From assembly GCF_004027225.2 (NCBI RefSeq), contig NC_046358.1, positions 63,349,528 through 63,413,527 of the forward strand: a stretch of 64,000 nt of DNA, in the 5' to 3' direction. Position 1 is the first letter of the stretch, and each line of letters opens with the position of its first letter. The stretch is from Strigops habroptila. Taxonomy: Eukaryota > Chordata > Aves > Psittaciformes > Psittacidae. Below, piece by piece: positions 47,827 through 60,956 of this stretch. The translations under genes were made by a program, and so were the position numbers. The notes under the pieces were generated by a model that was not told the DNA's origin, searched no databases, and saw only the letters and a list, made by a program, of their open reading frames with translations.

Positions 47827-50800
47827 CTGAAAACGAGGAACATAAAATCATACTTTTAAGGTCAGAAAAAAAGGTAGCAAGTTCTGAAAACAGCAGAAAG
47901 AAGATCAACTTTAAAATGCAGAAAAACAACCAAAACCAATGTCAACTGCTTTTTCAGGGTAGCAAGTCTAAACCAGGCAAAAGTGTCAAGAGAAATGTAA
48001 AATGGCACTCACCTAAAGCGCATACATGAGTTAGTACTACTGTGAATAGCTATGTGGATTACACATTTTCAACATGAGATGTTATTAATACTTTCCATGA
48101 AGCATAACTGAAGGCATCACCTTCAAAGTAAACAATCATCTTTTTCCAAGAAGGAAAAAGGTTCCATAGCATTGCACACGTTCTTTGTAATGACCAGGAA
48201 CTTCCAGGTGGTATCCAAAAGAACTAGGTTCTCAGTTTGTGACCATGTGCTCTAAAATAGGCATAGTTATGCTGATTTAGATCAGTTTTGGATGATATTT
48301 ATTTTAAATACTGTTACATTTATCCTTAAAATAATTTAAAGTAATGATTTATACATTCTTTTATATATTTATACAAAACAACATAGAAATGGGGCTTTTT
48401 TATACTACACCCAACTATCCAAGGAGCATTATTTCATCCTTTATCTACAAATCCTGTCAGAATAATAATATATTTTTTAAACAAAATCCAGAGTCTCAAC
48501 TGATATGCAGTATATTTTCTTTTATTAGTTAATGCCAAATATTTAGAGCTTCCTGGAATGGATTAGAAGTCCATTTACTGAAACAGCAGATCCATAAACA
48601 TGACATATTACAGATAGCAGTATATCTTTCATAAATAAATTGGAGCTTTTGGGAAGACTTTATGTCTTTCCAATTGGTGCAGTCAAATTCAGTGACAGAC
48701 TTCTGGGATGGATGAAAGAATTTAAAGATAAAATTTTAGAACTCACTTCAAGTAGTTAAGAAGGAATGCCAAATTGGTTATCGCATTCCGTAAGATCTGA
48801 AACAAATAGCCAAGATAAGTTCAGTTCGATTCTTTCATCTATAACTGTATTTGCTGTTATTTCATCTACAGAGCCATCTAGAATTCATCTAGAGTGCAGC
48901 TAGCAGTGTTCTCTGACCTGGACCATACAATCAGTAGAGCTATGGAATATATTCCACATAACTAAAGACCTCCGAGAAAACCTTAACCAACTTAAATTGT
49001 TCTATGAGTTGTGCTTAAGAAAGTATACACTCTGTGACACAGCCAAAATGGCTATAGAGGGATCTAAGAGTTACAATTAAGATATCACTCATTTGCTCAA
49101 TCACAAACCTGTGATGAAATTAAGAGTTACAGAGCTAAATGTATTTAGTGTATAATTTAAGTGACTCAAAAGCACGCATGTGACCTGTCATTCTTTATGA
49201 TAAAATTTGGTTGGTTTGGGGGTTTTCTGCATTTCTAGGGAGAGGACTTAGAAAACTGACACCTTTTAGTGCAGTCAGTGGGATAAGGTCCTGATGAAAC
49301 ACAGGGTGATAGCAAACCCTATACCAAAGCATCTGGGAGTATTTTGTGGCACATACACCTTTCTGTGTCCTGGGAAGCCTGAGGTTTGCACCACCAGGTT
49401 TGCACCAGGGCTCTGAATTCTCGGAGAAGAAAAAGCAACCCTGTCAACTGCGCAGGAGCACAAGCATGCTCCCATCTATGCAACTGGACAAAAAGGAATC
49501 ACAGGGCTCATTACAACTGTCTGCATGCAGCCCCAGAGAGCAGAACAAAGCAGGAGCTTCCGGGTGGGCAAATCTATACATGAAGGCTATTTGATTTAAT
49601 AACTAAAAGGATACTGATTTCACACAGTTATATGCATAGTGACTATACTACTTAATTAAATAGCAGAAAATACACTGTGTTTCTCTGGCTGACATCACCT
49701 AACTGGCAAAACAACAAGAGGAGGATGCCCCTGCAGCACCTTTGCTAGTTCTAATGGTGCTAACCTGCTTAAGAGCCACAAATTTGCCAGGATGATTCAC
49801 AAAGCCTGAGATTCTGAAGGTTTAAAATACACGTACAATCCGCTGCCCTGAATGTTAGTTAGCTTAGGTTTACTTTTCTGAAATTCTCTGACAGCCAGAC
49901 TTGTCACACTACAATAAATTTAATTTGAGGTTTTGCCCTTTGATGACATTTGTGCAGCAAATATTGGAGACATAATCAGGCAAAAGATCTTCAAGTTAAT
50001 CACCAAACATTGAAGACGTTATGCAGCTAGGAAAAACAAACTTGAAAAAAAAGGGGAAAACAGAAAGCTATGTTGCACACACTGTCAATTTTTTAAGTAG
50101 TAAACAAGGGAAGGAAGTATGTTTGTATCATATACTGTGGCATGTTTGAAAGCAACAATGATGGGATAGGAAGATAACATAGATTTTGACGAGCTACAAA
50201 AAAATACCCCAAAACCCTGTAATTTCCTACTATTGAGGATTACTAAGTAACCGTGGTTGCAGATCTTCAGTTAGGCTAAATAGCTAATACAACTAGAAAT
50301 CACTATTTTGATGTTATAGCATTGACCTCTAAGTTAAACGGTAGAGTCTTTAATGCAGAAAACACATTCAACCATCATTATGAAAATTTTACCCAAGAAG
50401 CAAAGTGTTATGTTTGTGTTTCATTCTGGCAAGGTGCAATGACTTTCACAGAAATTATAGATGCAAAACCCATGACTGAAGTCATGTACTCGTGACATGC
50501 TTACTCATTAGTAAACCAGATTCATATATAGTAATATCCTCTTTCATGAAAAGTTAAAGAGCTAAAGGGACTACTCGCATGAATGCACTCACTGGTAGAT
50601 TTATGTATTAGTGAAAAAAAGGACTTTTTGCATCATAGACTGTCTTTACTAGCTCGCTCCTCTGTAGAGAGAAAATTTCTTTCCCTCTTTTTCAGACAGT
50701 GACCATTTTTCCTTGAAGTAATGAAACATTATAGGAATCAGTAATAATAAATCTTTCCTGTCTCTTCATTTATTTCAAAAGGCAATTAGCTGTTCCTGTC

Positions 50801-51122
50801 TTAATCTAGGCATGGAGAGCATGGAAAGGAAATCAGGTTTATATATGTTATAGGTGTATAATATACATCTACAGAGCTATATATTCTTTTCATTAGCATG
50901 ACCAAACGTTATTTTATTTGTCTAAAACTTGACTTTGCAGCTTGCTAACACATTTCAGTTTCTTCTATTGAAGTCACAGAAATGAATTGAGATAAGAGCG
51001 CTGTAGGAACACTCACGATACACGCAGAATATATAATCTATACTAGAACTTCAGTACAAAAGACTTTGATGCAAGCTTCTTTTAGGTATGTTAGCTTTAG
51101 AACAGAGAAGAACCTTACTTAC
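47827..51122 (-). other. Intron, about 3.3 kb
   Basis: This is AT-rich sequence between two phase-0 exons. No transposon or RNA gene is recognised. A patch near 49340-49590 is richer in GC but shows no splice-flanked coding frame or known repeat. Confidence 0.65.
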
Positions 51123-51185
51123 CTCTTCTGCATGAATACCACAAAGCTTGTTTCCTGATAAGAGCTTGGTTTTGAGGCTTTTGTT
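51123..51185 (-). CDS. Internal exon (63 bp, phase 0), coiled-coil gene (LEKR1-like?)
   Basis: The minus strand shows a long pyrimidine tract and acceptor (TTTTTTTTTCCCTCTTAG), 21 codons and the strong donor GAG|GTAAGT. All three frames are open in this short exon, so the frame is set by its downstream partner (phase 0). In that frame it reads NKSLKTKLLSGNKLCGIHAE plus a final E, ending in a Glu pair that runs into SKKIQAQL of the next exon. It has one Cys and a basic first half. It marks the 5'-most exon that I hold with confidence. Confidence 0.75.
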
Positions 51186-53070
51186 CTAAGAGGGAAAAAA
51201 AAATACAGTTTTATTACTGAGAGTTACTGAAATATTAAGGGACCAGTAAAACATACTGGTTTTATTTTATACATTGATAACACCTTCCAGTCACCAGCAA
51301 AGACACGGATAAGATATATGTATCATGGCACAGTATCCTCTCACAGGATTCTATGATTCTATAAATTTGCATTAAACCCTCCTTTCAGGGGAACACCACT
51401 GCACACAGAAACCTAGCAACATAGCAACTGAAGCAATTTAGATTGGATATGCTGAGGTAAAAAAGGAAAGAAAAAACCCTCTAATTCTTTCCTGGTGTCA
51501 AGTACATAGCTCAATATGATTTTCAGTAAATCATTATAGCAACTGAGTAATAGGGCCAAGATCTCACCACTTGACCTTGATCAAATTCATGGGGTCTTTT
51601 TGCTAAATACCCAATAGCATTTTTCCAACTCAACATGCTTTTTCATGTAGGAGTTTTAAATGTATTTCTTCTCATTTTCAGGGAAAACAATGAACCTTGA
51701 TAAAATGAGTTTTCAATGGTCTAGTAATTCTTCCTACACTCCTCAAGCATATGATTGCATAATTGACAATGACATGTAAAGACTTCTCTGCAGTGAGAAT
51801 ATCCTTCAAAACTGTTCCGAAACATGAGTATTCAATAAGCAGATCTTCAGGTGCCAGACATAATATGCTGAACACTAAAAAGAAATTAAAAGAACACCAA
51901 AACCAACCTCTCTCGTATGCTACACTGCATTTCAGGAATAAGTAGTTATTACTGAATAGCAGTAACTTTCTTGAACATTCTGCACAAGACCAAGCTGGCA
52001 TTAGAGAAAAAAAAATGGTCATTCCATCCAGCTCAAATTGAGGTCCACATCCCACTGAAACTCTGGAAGCTTTATTTTCAAAATTGAAAGCTTGGAGGTT
52101 TTCTTGAAAAAAACCCAACTGTTTTATTAAAGCAAATGCAAAGAAACTAAAATTCCATTGAAACCTCCTTTGCACAATTCCAAAATAAAGAGAAGATACA
52201 TCAAAATAAAAAGAACATCTTTTCAGATATTTCACTGTCACTATCTACTGTGCACCGATACACATTGCTGCAGAAACAGTAAATCTTTTCCAGCTGTTTG
52301 ACACAGGTACCCACAGGTCTTAATGCAGCAGAAAAGAATTGGGATGTTACTTTGAGGCAACCCAGATTCTGCCTTAAAAAATATGATTTACAAAGGGCTG
52401 AGTGTGTTTAGAGAGAGAAGAAATTTTGCTCTGCTAAGTCTCACACTCTTTTTGTTTGTAATTTGAAAATGATGCTGTAGCTCATCACAGAGCAGCACCT
52501 TAGCATACTAACCACTGTAGAAATACAGAACAAGACAACTGGCTCTGCACAAAGGATTAAGTAGCAGATAAAGATGAACAAAGATAAATCAAACAGAAAC
52601 CAAAGAAATGAAGCACACCCAGCACGTCTATTGCTCACCAGGGATACATCTAGAGAGCTCTGTTGTACTGTGATCACACAGTAGATGTGGCTGGTTTCAC
52701 ATAAAAGATCAGCATCACCTCTTGGGGTGATGGCCAAACACATGTGCCAAAGGCACTTTTTCATTAAAGAACCACACTTAATTAATCCAGGAAGTCAAGT
52801 CATCATGTTGTTTTGACTAACTACCTTAAGTATTTTTCAGTCCCCCTACAGCTTGGTGATGGTTGGTTTAGGTAAAAGACTCTATTCATATTTCAGATTC
52901 AAAGTAACAATGAGCTGCAATCCTTGCATTTTTTGCTCATTTATCTTCCTTTTGCCAAGCCTAAGCTGCTATAAGAAGTACTTCTATTGATACATTAACA
53001 AGTAACTTCTACATGTGTTATTTTGAGAAGACCCCACAGCAACCCAGAATGCGAAGAACTGAATTCCTAC
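51186..53070 (-). other. Proposed intron, about 1.9 kb
   Basis: This AT-rich sequence contains a 187-codon minus-strand open frame (51678-52241) rich in Phe, Leu and Cys. I regard it as chance because it has no motif, no splice logic and composition driven by A/T. A scrap resembling a CR1 tail (two ATTCTAT copies) lies at 51349-51363. Confidence 0.5.
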
Positions 53071-53135
53071 CGCCTCAGTAGGACACAAATTTTTTAGACG
53101 GTTGTCACAATTTCCACATTTTGTGCCAAAGTAGC
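53071..53135 (-). CDS. Possible internal exon (65 bp) with Cys pair
   Basis: The minus strand offers a good acceptor (TATATTCTTTTGCCAG) and a moderate donor GCG|GTAGGA. Only one frame is open throughout. It enters after one base of a codon and leaves on a codon boundary, so it can join in frame to 51123-51185. The peptide has a CxxC pair and a third Cys (GTKCGNCDNRLKNLC), unlike the Lys/Glu-rich exons downstream. If real, it could be part of a small metal-binding site. Its length is not a multiple of three, so it would need a phase-1 partner upstream, which I did not find. A pseudo-exon is a fair alternative. Confidence 0.38.
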
Positions 53136-56100
53136 CTGGCAAAAGAATATAATTAAAAGAATTTGTTCAGAACCAAAGCTTGATAAAAGTATTGTAAGTT
53201 GGGAGATGGACTCCATTTTGAAGGTTTAAGAGGATTTACCAATTCTGTTTCATTATCTATCCAGTCTATCAGCAACAAAACAAAAACCACAGTTACCAGA
53301 ATGCAGGCAAAATAGTCATGATTTAATTAATCTGCACTTAATAATGTGCAGATAAATCAGAGCAAGCATTAAAGATTACAATTATCGAGAGCATAGTAAG
53401 TAGGAACTTGTCAGAGGTAGATGACAACTTCTTGCTTACAATTTGAGTGATTTAATGTTATTTCAAAAATCACATCAGTGTTAAAAATACCTTTGCATCC
53501 TGATTAACAGAGGTAATTTTCTATAGCAGAATGTTAAGTATACCAGTATAAACACGTGAAGTGTAAGAGAGCCTGGTTTGATAGGAATTCTGAATTAAAT
53601 GTGGCAAAATGAAGTCTGATCAGATACATACTCTGTAAGTTTGCTAGAAAGGGGCTATTCAAAATCAGGTCAATCCATCAATGAAAATTTTAGGTTATAA
53701 ATGCTTTTTGAGTCACGACAGAAGTTCTGACTTCTAAGTTTTAGATAAGGGTTCAAGATGATGCTTCCTATTTTCCTACTAAGTATCCTTCAAAGAACAA
53801 CAACAAAGAAGTTAAACTAACTAAAATTTTACACAGTTTTTATTTCACATATTTGATTTCTTGATAAGTAGTTTTATGGAAAAGATCTTTATGTTTCAAG
53901 TTTAAAAAATAATAAAGTATAAAAGTTTAAGGAATGAGTTAAGTATCTGTAAACATGTCTTTAATGGCCTCTTTTAAAATTATACAGCATAATTATTTTA
54001 ATTAGACATGGCCTTTTAGATTTAGAGAAAGGATACCATTATATTCAAACTAAATAGATATTTTAATTTATTTTACTATCTTAGAAAGCTTATAGCACAA
54101 ACTGTTAGCTGGAGCATTGGCATGCAATCATAACATTCAGCCAAGTGACTGTAGTAGCCAACTCTGAATTTACTAATTCTTTTAGCTCATTTTGTACCAG
54201 TAGTTTCAGTGCATCCCTAAATTCAGGTGCAGAAAAGTGCTGTCAGCAGTTGTCACATGTGCAAGAATCCTGTTGTCTCTTCTCATGCAGTCAATTCTTA
54301 CTGTCCCGGTACCTGCGCTCAAGATATATACCACACTGAAGTATAGTGTTTATTCTATGTCCTCAAAAAACATGAGAACTCTCAGTGACAACTGGTCAGA
54401 ATTGTTAACATATTCCTCATAGGGCTTCCATATTGAAAATAAAAAGGTTTTTTCTTCATTCCTAAATAGATTTTTTCAGTCAGTCCCTGGGCAGGTTTTT
54501 TTCCTTACACTGACATAACATTCTCATTTTTTGTTTGGGTTCTGATATTATTCTGCTATTATTTTCAATATGTGAGACCAGGCTTAACAGAAGCTGTTCT
54601 TTCTATGAACATTGACAGTAACCCTACATTTAGGTTGCCTAAAGATCTCCCACCGATATAAAAGCACATAGAAGAAGCTGTAGCTCTGCCATCATGCCTT
54701 TGCAACCTGCAAGAAAAAAACCCCAACCTTGCTTGCTGGCTAGGCATATATATACCTTTATATTCCTAGCTTCCATTTCTATCATTTGTTCTCCTGAATC
54801 AAAGGCCAGCAGCCTGTACCCATGTTATTACAAAAGGAGCAATCCCTAACATGACAGACTGAGCACATCGCATCTCCAGAGAAGGCGGAGAGAAGGAAGT
54901 AAAATACAGAGGACTGTGACTACCTTCACATTCTTAGAAAATAATAGCCATGATGCCAGAGGTCCTTTCTCTTCATGTTGTTAAATAATTTTACTAACTT
55001 TTAGCTCTGTAAAATTGAGGTCTCCCTCCCCTCCCCTATCTCTTTCTCTCAACAGTATCAATGGATAATGGCTGAGAGGTGTGATAGAAGTTTTTTTAGT
55101 AGTCATTTTTTTTCTTTTTTTTTAGTCCCGTCTCTGTGTCAGAAAACTCAGAAAGACTTAGAAAGAAAAGCGCAAAGTATAAACTTGAAAGCTCAGTAGA
55201 AGCACTTTTGCAGTTGCAGTTTTAGTTCCTTCCTTTTCTGCAAAATCGTTTTATTAAAATCATTAATTACATAGCTACATATTGTATTTTTGATAATATC
55301 CTCTTTTTATTTAGCGTATACAATAAGCACCTTATGAGTCAAGCGTCACAGTTTATAGGCATTGTTAAGTGTGATAAACTACCCCTGCATCCAGTTCAAA
55401 GGGGTTTATCATCACTGTAAATCTGAAGTTATGGGGATTAATGTTTAGCTGATGTATCATATATTCTCTAATGGAAAGGTCAAATTATGCCATGATGTAA
55501 AACACACAAATTTTCAGATCTCATTTCTTGAGGTTGACCTCTGGCCACACAGATGAGTGCTTTAATACTCTTATGTTTATGTTTCATAATGTGAAACACC
55601 AGTGTTAGCTCTTTGAAACAGCATAAGGATGTCAACCCAGGATGAACAAACTATACAATTTACAAACAACAGTACAAAACAATTTTGTTTGCCTGCTAGT
55701 CTTTGAAAGCACAAGGACACAAGGTATGTTCAAGGAAAGAAAATCACTTTCTCAGAAAATTATTCCCAGCAATCAACTTCAAGTCACACATTTATCTGAA
55801 GTCTGACAGAGGTTGTTTGTTGTATACGAGATAAATCTGGCTCTGCCTCGTCTTGATGAATAGCACAAATCCTACTGTGCTGAGCCCCTGCTCATTACGG
55901 GAACATTTCTCTCTTATGGGCATCATATTAAAACAAAACCAAAAAGTGAACAGTAAAAAAACAAACCCAAGAACAACAAAACCTTGGTCTCTGCTCATCA
56001 GGAGTGTCAGGGCCAATTGCCAAGATGAACTGTTTTCCATCCCCTGTTAAATCAAAGTGGTTCACTGCGCCCTTAGGAGAGAAATGAGAAGACAGTAACA

Positions 56101-57764
56101 GACCAAAATCAAATATGTGGAGTTATCTGATATCACCATGTATTGGTATCCATTTTGCTTTGGATATTAGCTTTGTACTTCACGATGATGAAAAACGCTT
56201 TTAGCAACATGAAACAGAGTGACTGTTTTAATGCCCCAGCAGGGTTGGCTCAGCCCTTCATCTTTGTGAGACAGGTAAATTGAGTTTCCTGCTCCCTACT
56301 ATGTGAGGTTTTTCAGATAAGACCTTAGAACTGCATTTCTACCTTCTTTATGATCTATAAAGACACTGTCTTTTTGTAAGAGGAGTTTCCTTTGATATTC
56401 TTGAGGATGTTTTGAATCTCTTCCCCCCCCAGTTTTTCAGTGGTCAAGTGTGCCAGACAGCTGAAGGACTCTGCCCCACCAATGTATTTTAGTGCTGATG
56501 ATGCATATATGAACTGCACACTTTTCAGATTTGTCTGGATCTAAACTCAGAAAGCACAATTGTCCCCCTAGCTCTGAATTCCTGGGAAAAGCCCACTTTC
56601 ACCATAGAAGTTGCTATTTTTAATTCTGAATTACAGGTAGTCCTGCTGAGCTGAAAGAGTTGATAAGCAACACACTAAAATATTATATTTGAGATTTTAG
56701 CTAGAGTTTTGTGGTGAGTGCCACAGGGCACAGGTACAACTATATAGAAACACACTAACTCCATGAATCTGGAAGTAACAAAGCAATTTTCTAGTGAACT
56801 GAACAGACTCCTGTTTGGTTGAGAAGTGCTTTGTCCACAACTTCTTCCAAACATTAATCTGGAAGCACACATTGAAAAGAAAGGGCAGAGTAAGAAATAT
56901 AGCTAAGCACATAGAGCTTCCTCCTGAGAAAAACAGGTTTTGTTGGTATCTCCTTGTCTTTGTGCATACATGACAATTAAGCACAGCAATAGTCTAAGTT
57001 GATATGAAAGTCTCTGCTCTAGCAAATAAGCAATTCCTTATGTCTGAGACACGGCATGTCCTGCAGTTGTGCCCCATATAATCCCATGGTGTACAACTGA
57101 AATACAACTGTCTTCTGTCAGTGCTTTATCAGGTACCCAATGCTTGCCAGATGACATTGATAATTCATGCACCACTGCTGCTCAAGTCCTGACAAGTTTG
57201 GTACAGGTGGCCTCTGCTATCCCAGTGCATCACCTCCAAATCTCTCCATTAAGGAAGTTTTGTTTGGTTTGCACTCATGGGGCTTAGCCGTGGGTATAAC
57301 TGTGGGTTTGTTGCATCATAAAACGGTTGTTATAAAAATGACAGCACAATGTTAAATGAACCAGAGTAAGGAGATGTAGAATAACATTAATATAAAGTAT
57401 ACATTTTGAGTATTTGTGGGTTTTTTCCCAATCTCTATTTCTTTCTCTAAATTGACACTTGAGATGGTAAATATACATATATATATTTAAAGTCATAACA
57501 AGCTAACACTTTGCAGCACGTTGGACTGGATTCATTATACACTGCAAATTTTTAGTCATGTCATTCCCACTTGATCATGTAAAAAACTTTGGAAGTATAA
57601 TACAGAAAAAACCCTGTAGCACATGTTGAGGTTTGATTCCATCCAAACTGTGGAAGAGAGCTGGGTGTAAACGTGAGCCTGCTTAACACTCGTAGGGAAA
57701 CAAAATTTCAGAGGCAGGCAGAAGTCTTTCTATAGCTAAAAACCACATTTCATCTGTCACATAA

Positions 57765-57850
57765 TAATATTACATTTTACATATGTAATATATATTTTAT
57801 ATACAATATATACAATATATTGTGTGTATATATAGTATATAAATACACAG
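57765..57850. repeat. TA-rich simple repeat
   Basis: TATATA-type steps with TACAA and TGTGTG interruptions fill this stretch. It is a degenerate AT microsatellite. Confidence 0.7.
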
Positions 57851-60800
57851 TAATTAATCTTTGATCTAGCCTTCTTCCTGCACATGCTCTTGTCTCACAA
57901 TCTTTTCATATATTTCAACTTTTTAATGTTTCCACACAGAAGCACTGGCTTCTCCATAAAAGCTCATTCCTACAAAACTGTTTTAAGTGGGATTTGTGTC
58001 TCTGAAGCACAAATCGTTGATAGCTTGCATTGAAAATATTTAACGTTAAAGTTTAATGACTTAATAGGAAAGTTTAATTCTCAGTCTAGTTGCCATCAGG
58101 ATTAGCATTTGCATCACAATTGCCTAGATACCTACTTGCAGACCAAACCCCGTAGATACATGGCTCTTCTACATTCAGAACACAGCCAAGCACAGGAATA
58201 GCAAGACTGATGTGAAACTATTCTCTCCTACCCAGGATGAAGTGTTAAAGATCCCTTCAAAGGCAGCTGGATTTAAGATGTCCTCCACCCTTGCTAGTCA
58301 CTGACAAACCATTTGTATTCTGAACAGCATTAAAGAACCTCTGCTGTGGTTTATAACATTTTTAGAGAATGATTTAAGATGCTGATTTTTTCCATCACTG
58401 TCTTTTATATTAAAAAGGTGTGATGGGATCTAAGGAATCGAGTCGCTTTAGGGCTCAGTCTTTCATGACTGTTATTAGAAATACTTGTGCTCTGAATTCG
58501 AGAGAAATTCATAATGCAGTTCCTCAGCCACCAGCTATCTGGCAGCCTCTGGGACTAGCTCTTTTTCAGGCAAAAAAAGTGGCTGAAAAGCTCATTAAAC
58601 TTCTGATCAAACACATTAATTTTAGTAATTATTACTATATTTGAACTACTATTTTCACAACATTTAAAGATGTGGGGTTTGTTTTTCATCCCTTTTATCC
58701 TGAGTTTTGAATTGTGTGTCTCCAAGTCACAGCAGGTTTTGCTCTACAGCTTTCATCTAAGGTGAGATTTATTTCTTGCCTAGTCCTCACAATTCGAAGC
58801 ACTTGGAGAACAATGCTAACCCAGAACACCACAATTCATTCATGGAGAACAGTTATTTGGGAGCTAGGCTTATTCCTTCTCTTTGCCAGGTGGAATTTGA
58901 AGTCTTCACTATGACCTGTAAGGCAGCTTGTCTCTTCCTGCTATTACCTTCATGTACGAATAAAATTAAAATAAAAAGAAAACAAAAGACAGATTATAGC
59001 ACACTGATACTTCTCTAATGCCTGGGAACTTGCTTCACTCTTCCTTAATCCGAAGCTTTTCTTTTCACCTGGAATAACTGAAATTGGGCAACTTTTCACG
59101 ATTGTACCCAAACTTTCACACATACATCTGAATATTAATATTCTGTCAGAGTTTGCAAATATATATCCAAAGAACAAAAAAAGAGTTTGAGAAAAAAAAG
59201 CACATTCGTGAATGACTATTACTGTTTATAGGGTTCAGATACTGTATCAAATGTTGGTACATGCAATGTTTCCTATGCATGATTTGAATAGTTCAGTGGG
59301 GAAAATAATACTCTCAAACTCCCAGCACTCAGGAACAGTGGATTTTTATGTTACAACAGTGAATCAGTATACTGGACTAAGTATTCATTTTTTCCAGGGT
59401 GTTTTTCTTTCGGATTGCAAGAGGCCAGGGCCATTTATTTTCCTTATCAAAATAGCTCCCAATTGGAAAATGATACACAAAAATATTTATTGGACTGATT
59501 TACTTTGCAGTTACACATTTCCAGTCATTTCAAAAGGACTTTGTTATGGGAAAGCAAATGCCATTCCAAAGTCTTTCCATGTCAGCTATTCTAATTAAAA
59601 ACAGAGCAGCAAATTAAATACAGCATCCCATTTTAGAAAATTTACATGATTAAGGCTGGTTGCCTATGCCATGCAGGATTACCTAGAGAAGAAATGTGGC
59701 AATTCTTTGATCTTTCCCTTTCGTAGAGATGGCTGAGTGCCCTGAGGATGGTTTGTGGGACCAATAAAGCAGAACACCTCATAAGGTAGATGTTAGCCTG
59801 TGGCTCCTACTTGTAATTTGTTCAACATTTGTGAACAGAATGGTGAAAAGCAGCTGATGCTGCTGCAAAAGAAAAAGCCTTCAGTGAGAGCTCTATTAAA
59901 ATAAGGTGACAGAAATGAATAGAGCATGCTGAATGCAACCAAACATGTAAATAATAATCTAAATATAAAACATGTTTCTGACTCTAAAAAACTCAAGCTC
60001 CTCTATCAGCAGTGGAGTGAAGGGTCATAGTGGTTACAGTCTGTTCTACAAGTTCACTTTTCCTGCTGTACCAGCAGCAGGGGAAGAAATGCTGCATTAA
60101 GCATATTTTAGATTCAGAATTGTCAACATCTGGCTTAAAACATAAATGGCATATTTATGAAAAGAGAAGGGCAGGAGATGACTAAGGAATACATTTATGC
60201 TGTTCTCTGTGTAGTCATATCAGTCAGGTTCACTTCAATAATAGGCTCTGTCTCTGGAATTCTCTTAGTAGCAGAAAATTGCAATCTCTGAGGCAGAGAG
60301 AAACATATTTCCACCATGTTGTGCTTATTCAATACACTGAGAGGTAAGTACCGAAGTAACAGGTACTAGATAATACCCTATTCTTGTCTCTGTCCCCACT
60401 TATATGGCATACAAAGTGATTTTCAGAAGTATATTAACTTTCATGTTAGGCTATTTCAGCACTTTCTAAATTATTATTTTAAATTAAAAAATTCAATGCA
60501 GGCACTATCTCTGGTGCTACAAGGTTTGAAAGGTGAGACCTCTGTAAGGGTAGAGTTTCTATCAGGAAGCAATGCAATGCTGGCTCCACCTTTGAAACAG
60601 AAGAAGTAGAAATGAGTTTGCTTTCTCTTGTATCTTGATAAACAGATCATGGTAGCAATTTACCACAGTCAGCATATGCATAGCAAAACCATAAGCCACA
60701 TCCATGTATTTTCAAAACATCAGGAGAGTAACCTAAACGTCATCCACTGCCCTACTATGTCAGGTGCAGGTAGCAACACAAGCTCTATCTATGATTGAAG

Positions 60801-60922
60801 CTGGCAAGACATGAGTTGTCTTCAGCCTCGATGTGGCCTGACTGCATTAGCCAGTTAATTGAGTCATTAACACGATTTCTTCAGGAATTATTGATCTACC
60901 CATGACAGTGAATTTACCTTTT

Positions 60923-60956
60923 TATTCCAGTATCACTGGAATAATCACTGGAATCC
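60923..60956. repeat. Short perfect inverted repeats
   Basis: TATTCCAGT (60923-60931) and ACTGGAATA (60935-60943) form 9-bp arms around ATC. Directly after them ACTGGA and TCCAGT form a second 6-bp pair around one base. The shared ACTGGA core shows that it is one motif copied in both directions. Confidence 0.8.

Noticed and set aside
51349..51363. Two ATTCTAT copies resembling a CR1 tail
   Set aside because: No CR1 3' UTR motif precedes them, so it is too short to call an element.
51678..52241. Longest open frame outside the CR1 (187 codons, minus strand)
   Set aside because: It is rich in Phe, Leu and Cys as expected from A/T-biased DNA. It has no motif, no domain order, no splice context and no repeat homology that I recognise, and it lies inside a proposed intron.
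54721..54806. Possible short minus-strand coiled-coil-like exon (EQMIEMEARNIK)
   Set aside because: The acceptor tract is weak, the donor GTATAT is marginal, and it competes with 53071-53135 for the same position.
55983..56071. Possible minus-strand exon with a strong acceptor and a 29-codon frame containing DLTGDG
   Set aside because: The acceptor is good but the donor (AAG|GTTTTG) is poor, the peptide does not resemble the coiled-coil gene, and no partner exon with matching phase was found.
59212..59598. 128-codon plus-strand open frame
   Set aside because: It has no recognisable motif, strand partner or splice sites. Frames of this length are expected occasionally in 64 kb.
60289..60344. 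Plus-strand donor-like GTAAGTACC with a preceding acceptor
   Set aside because: No gene on the plus strand supports it, and single splice-like pairs arise by chance in intronic DNA.
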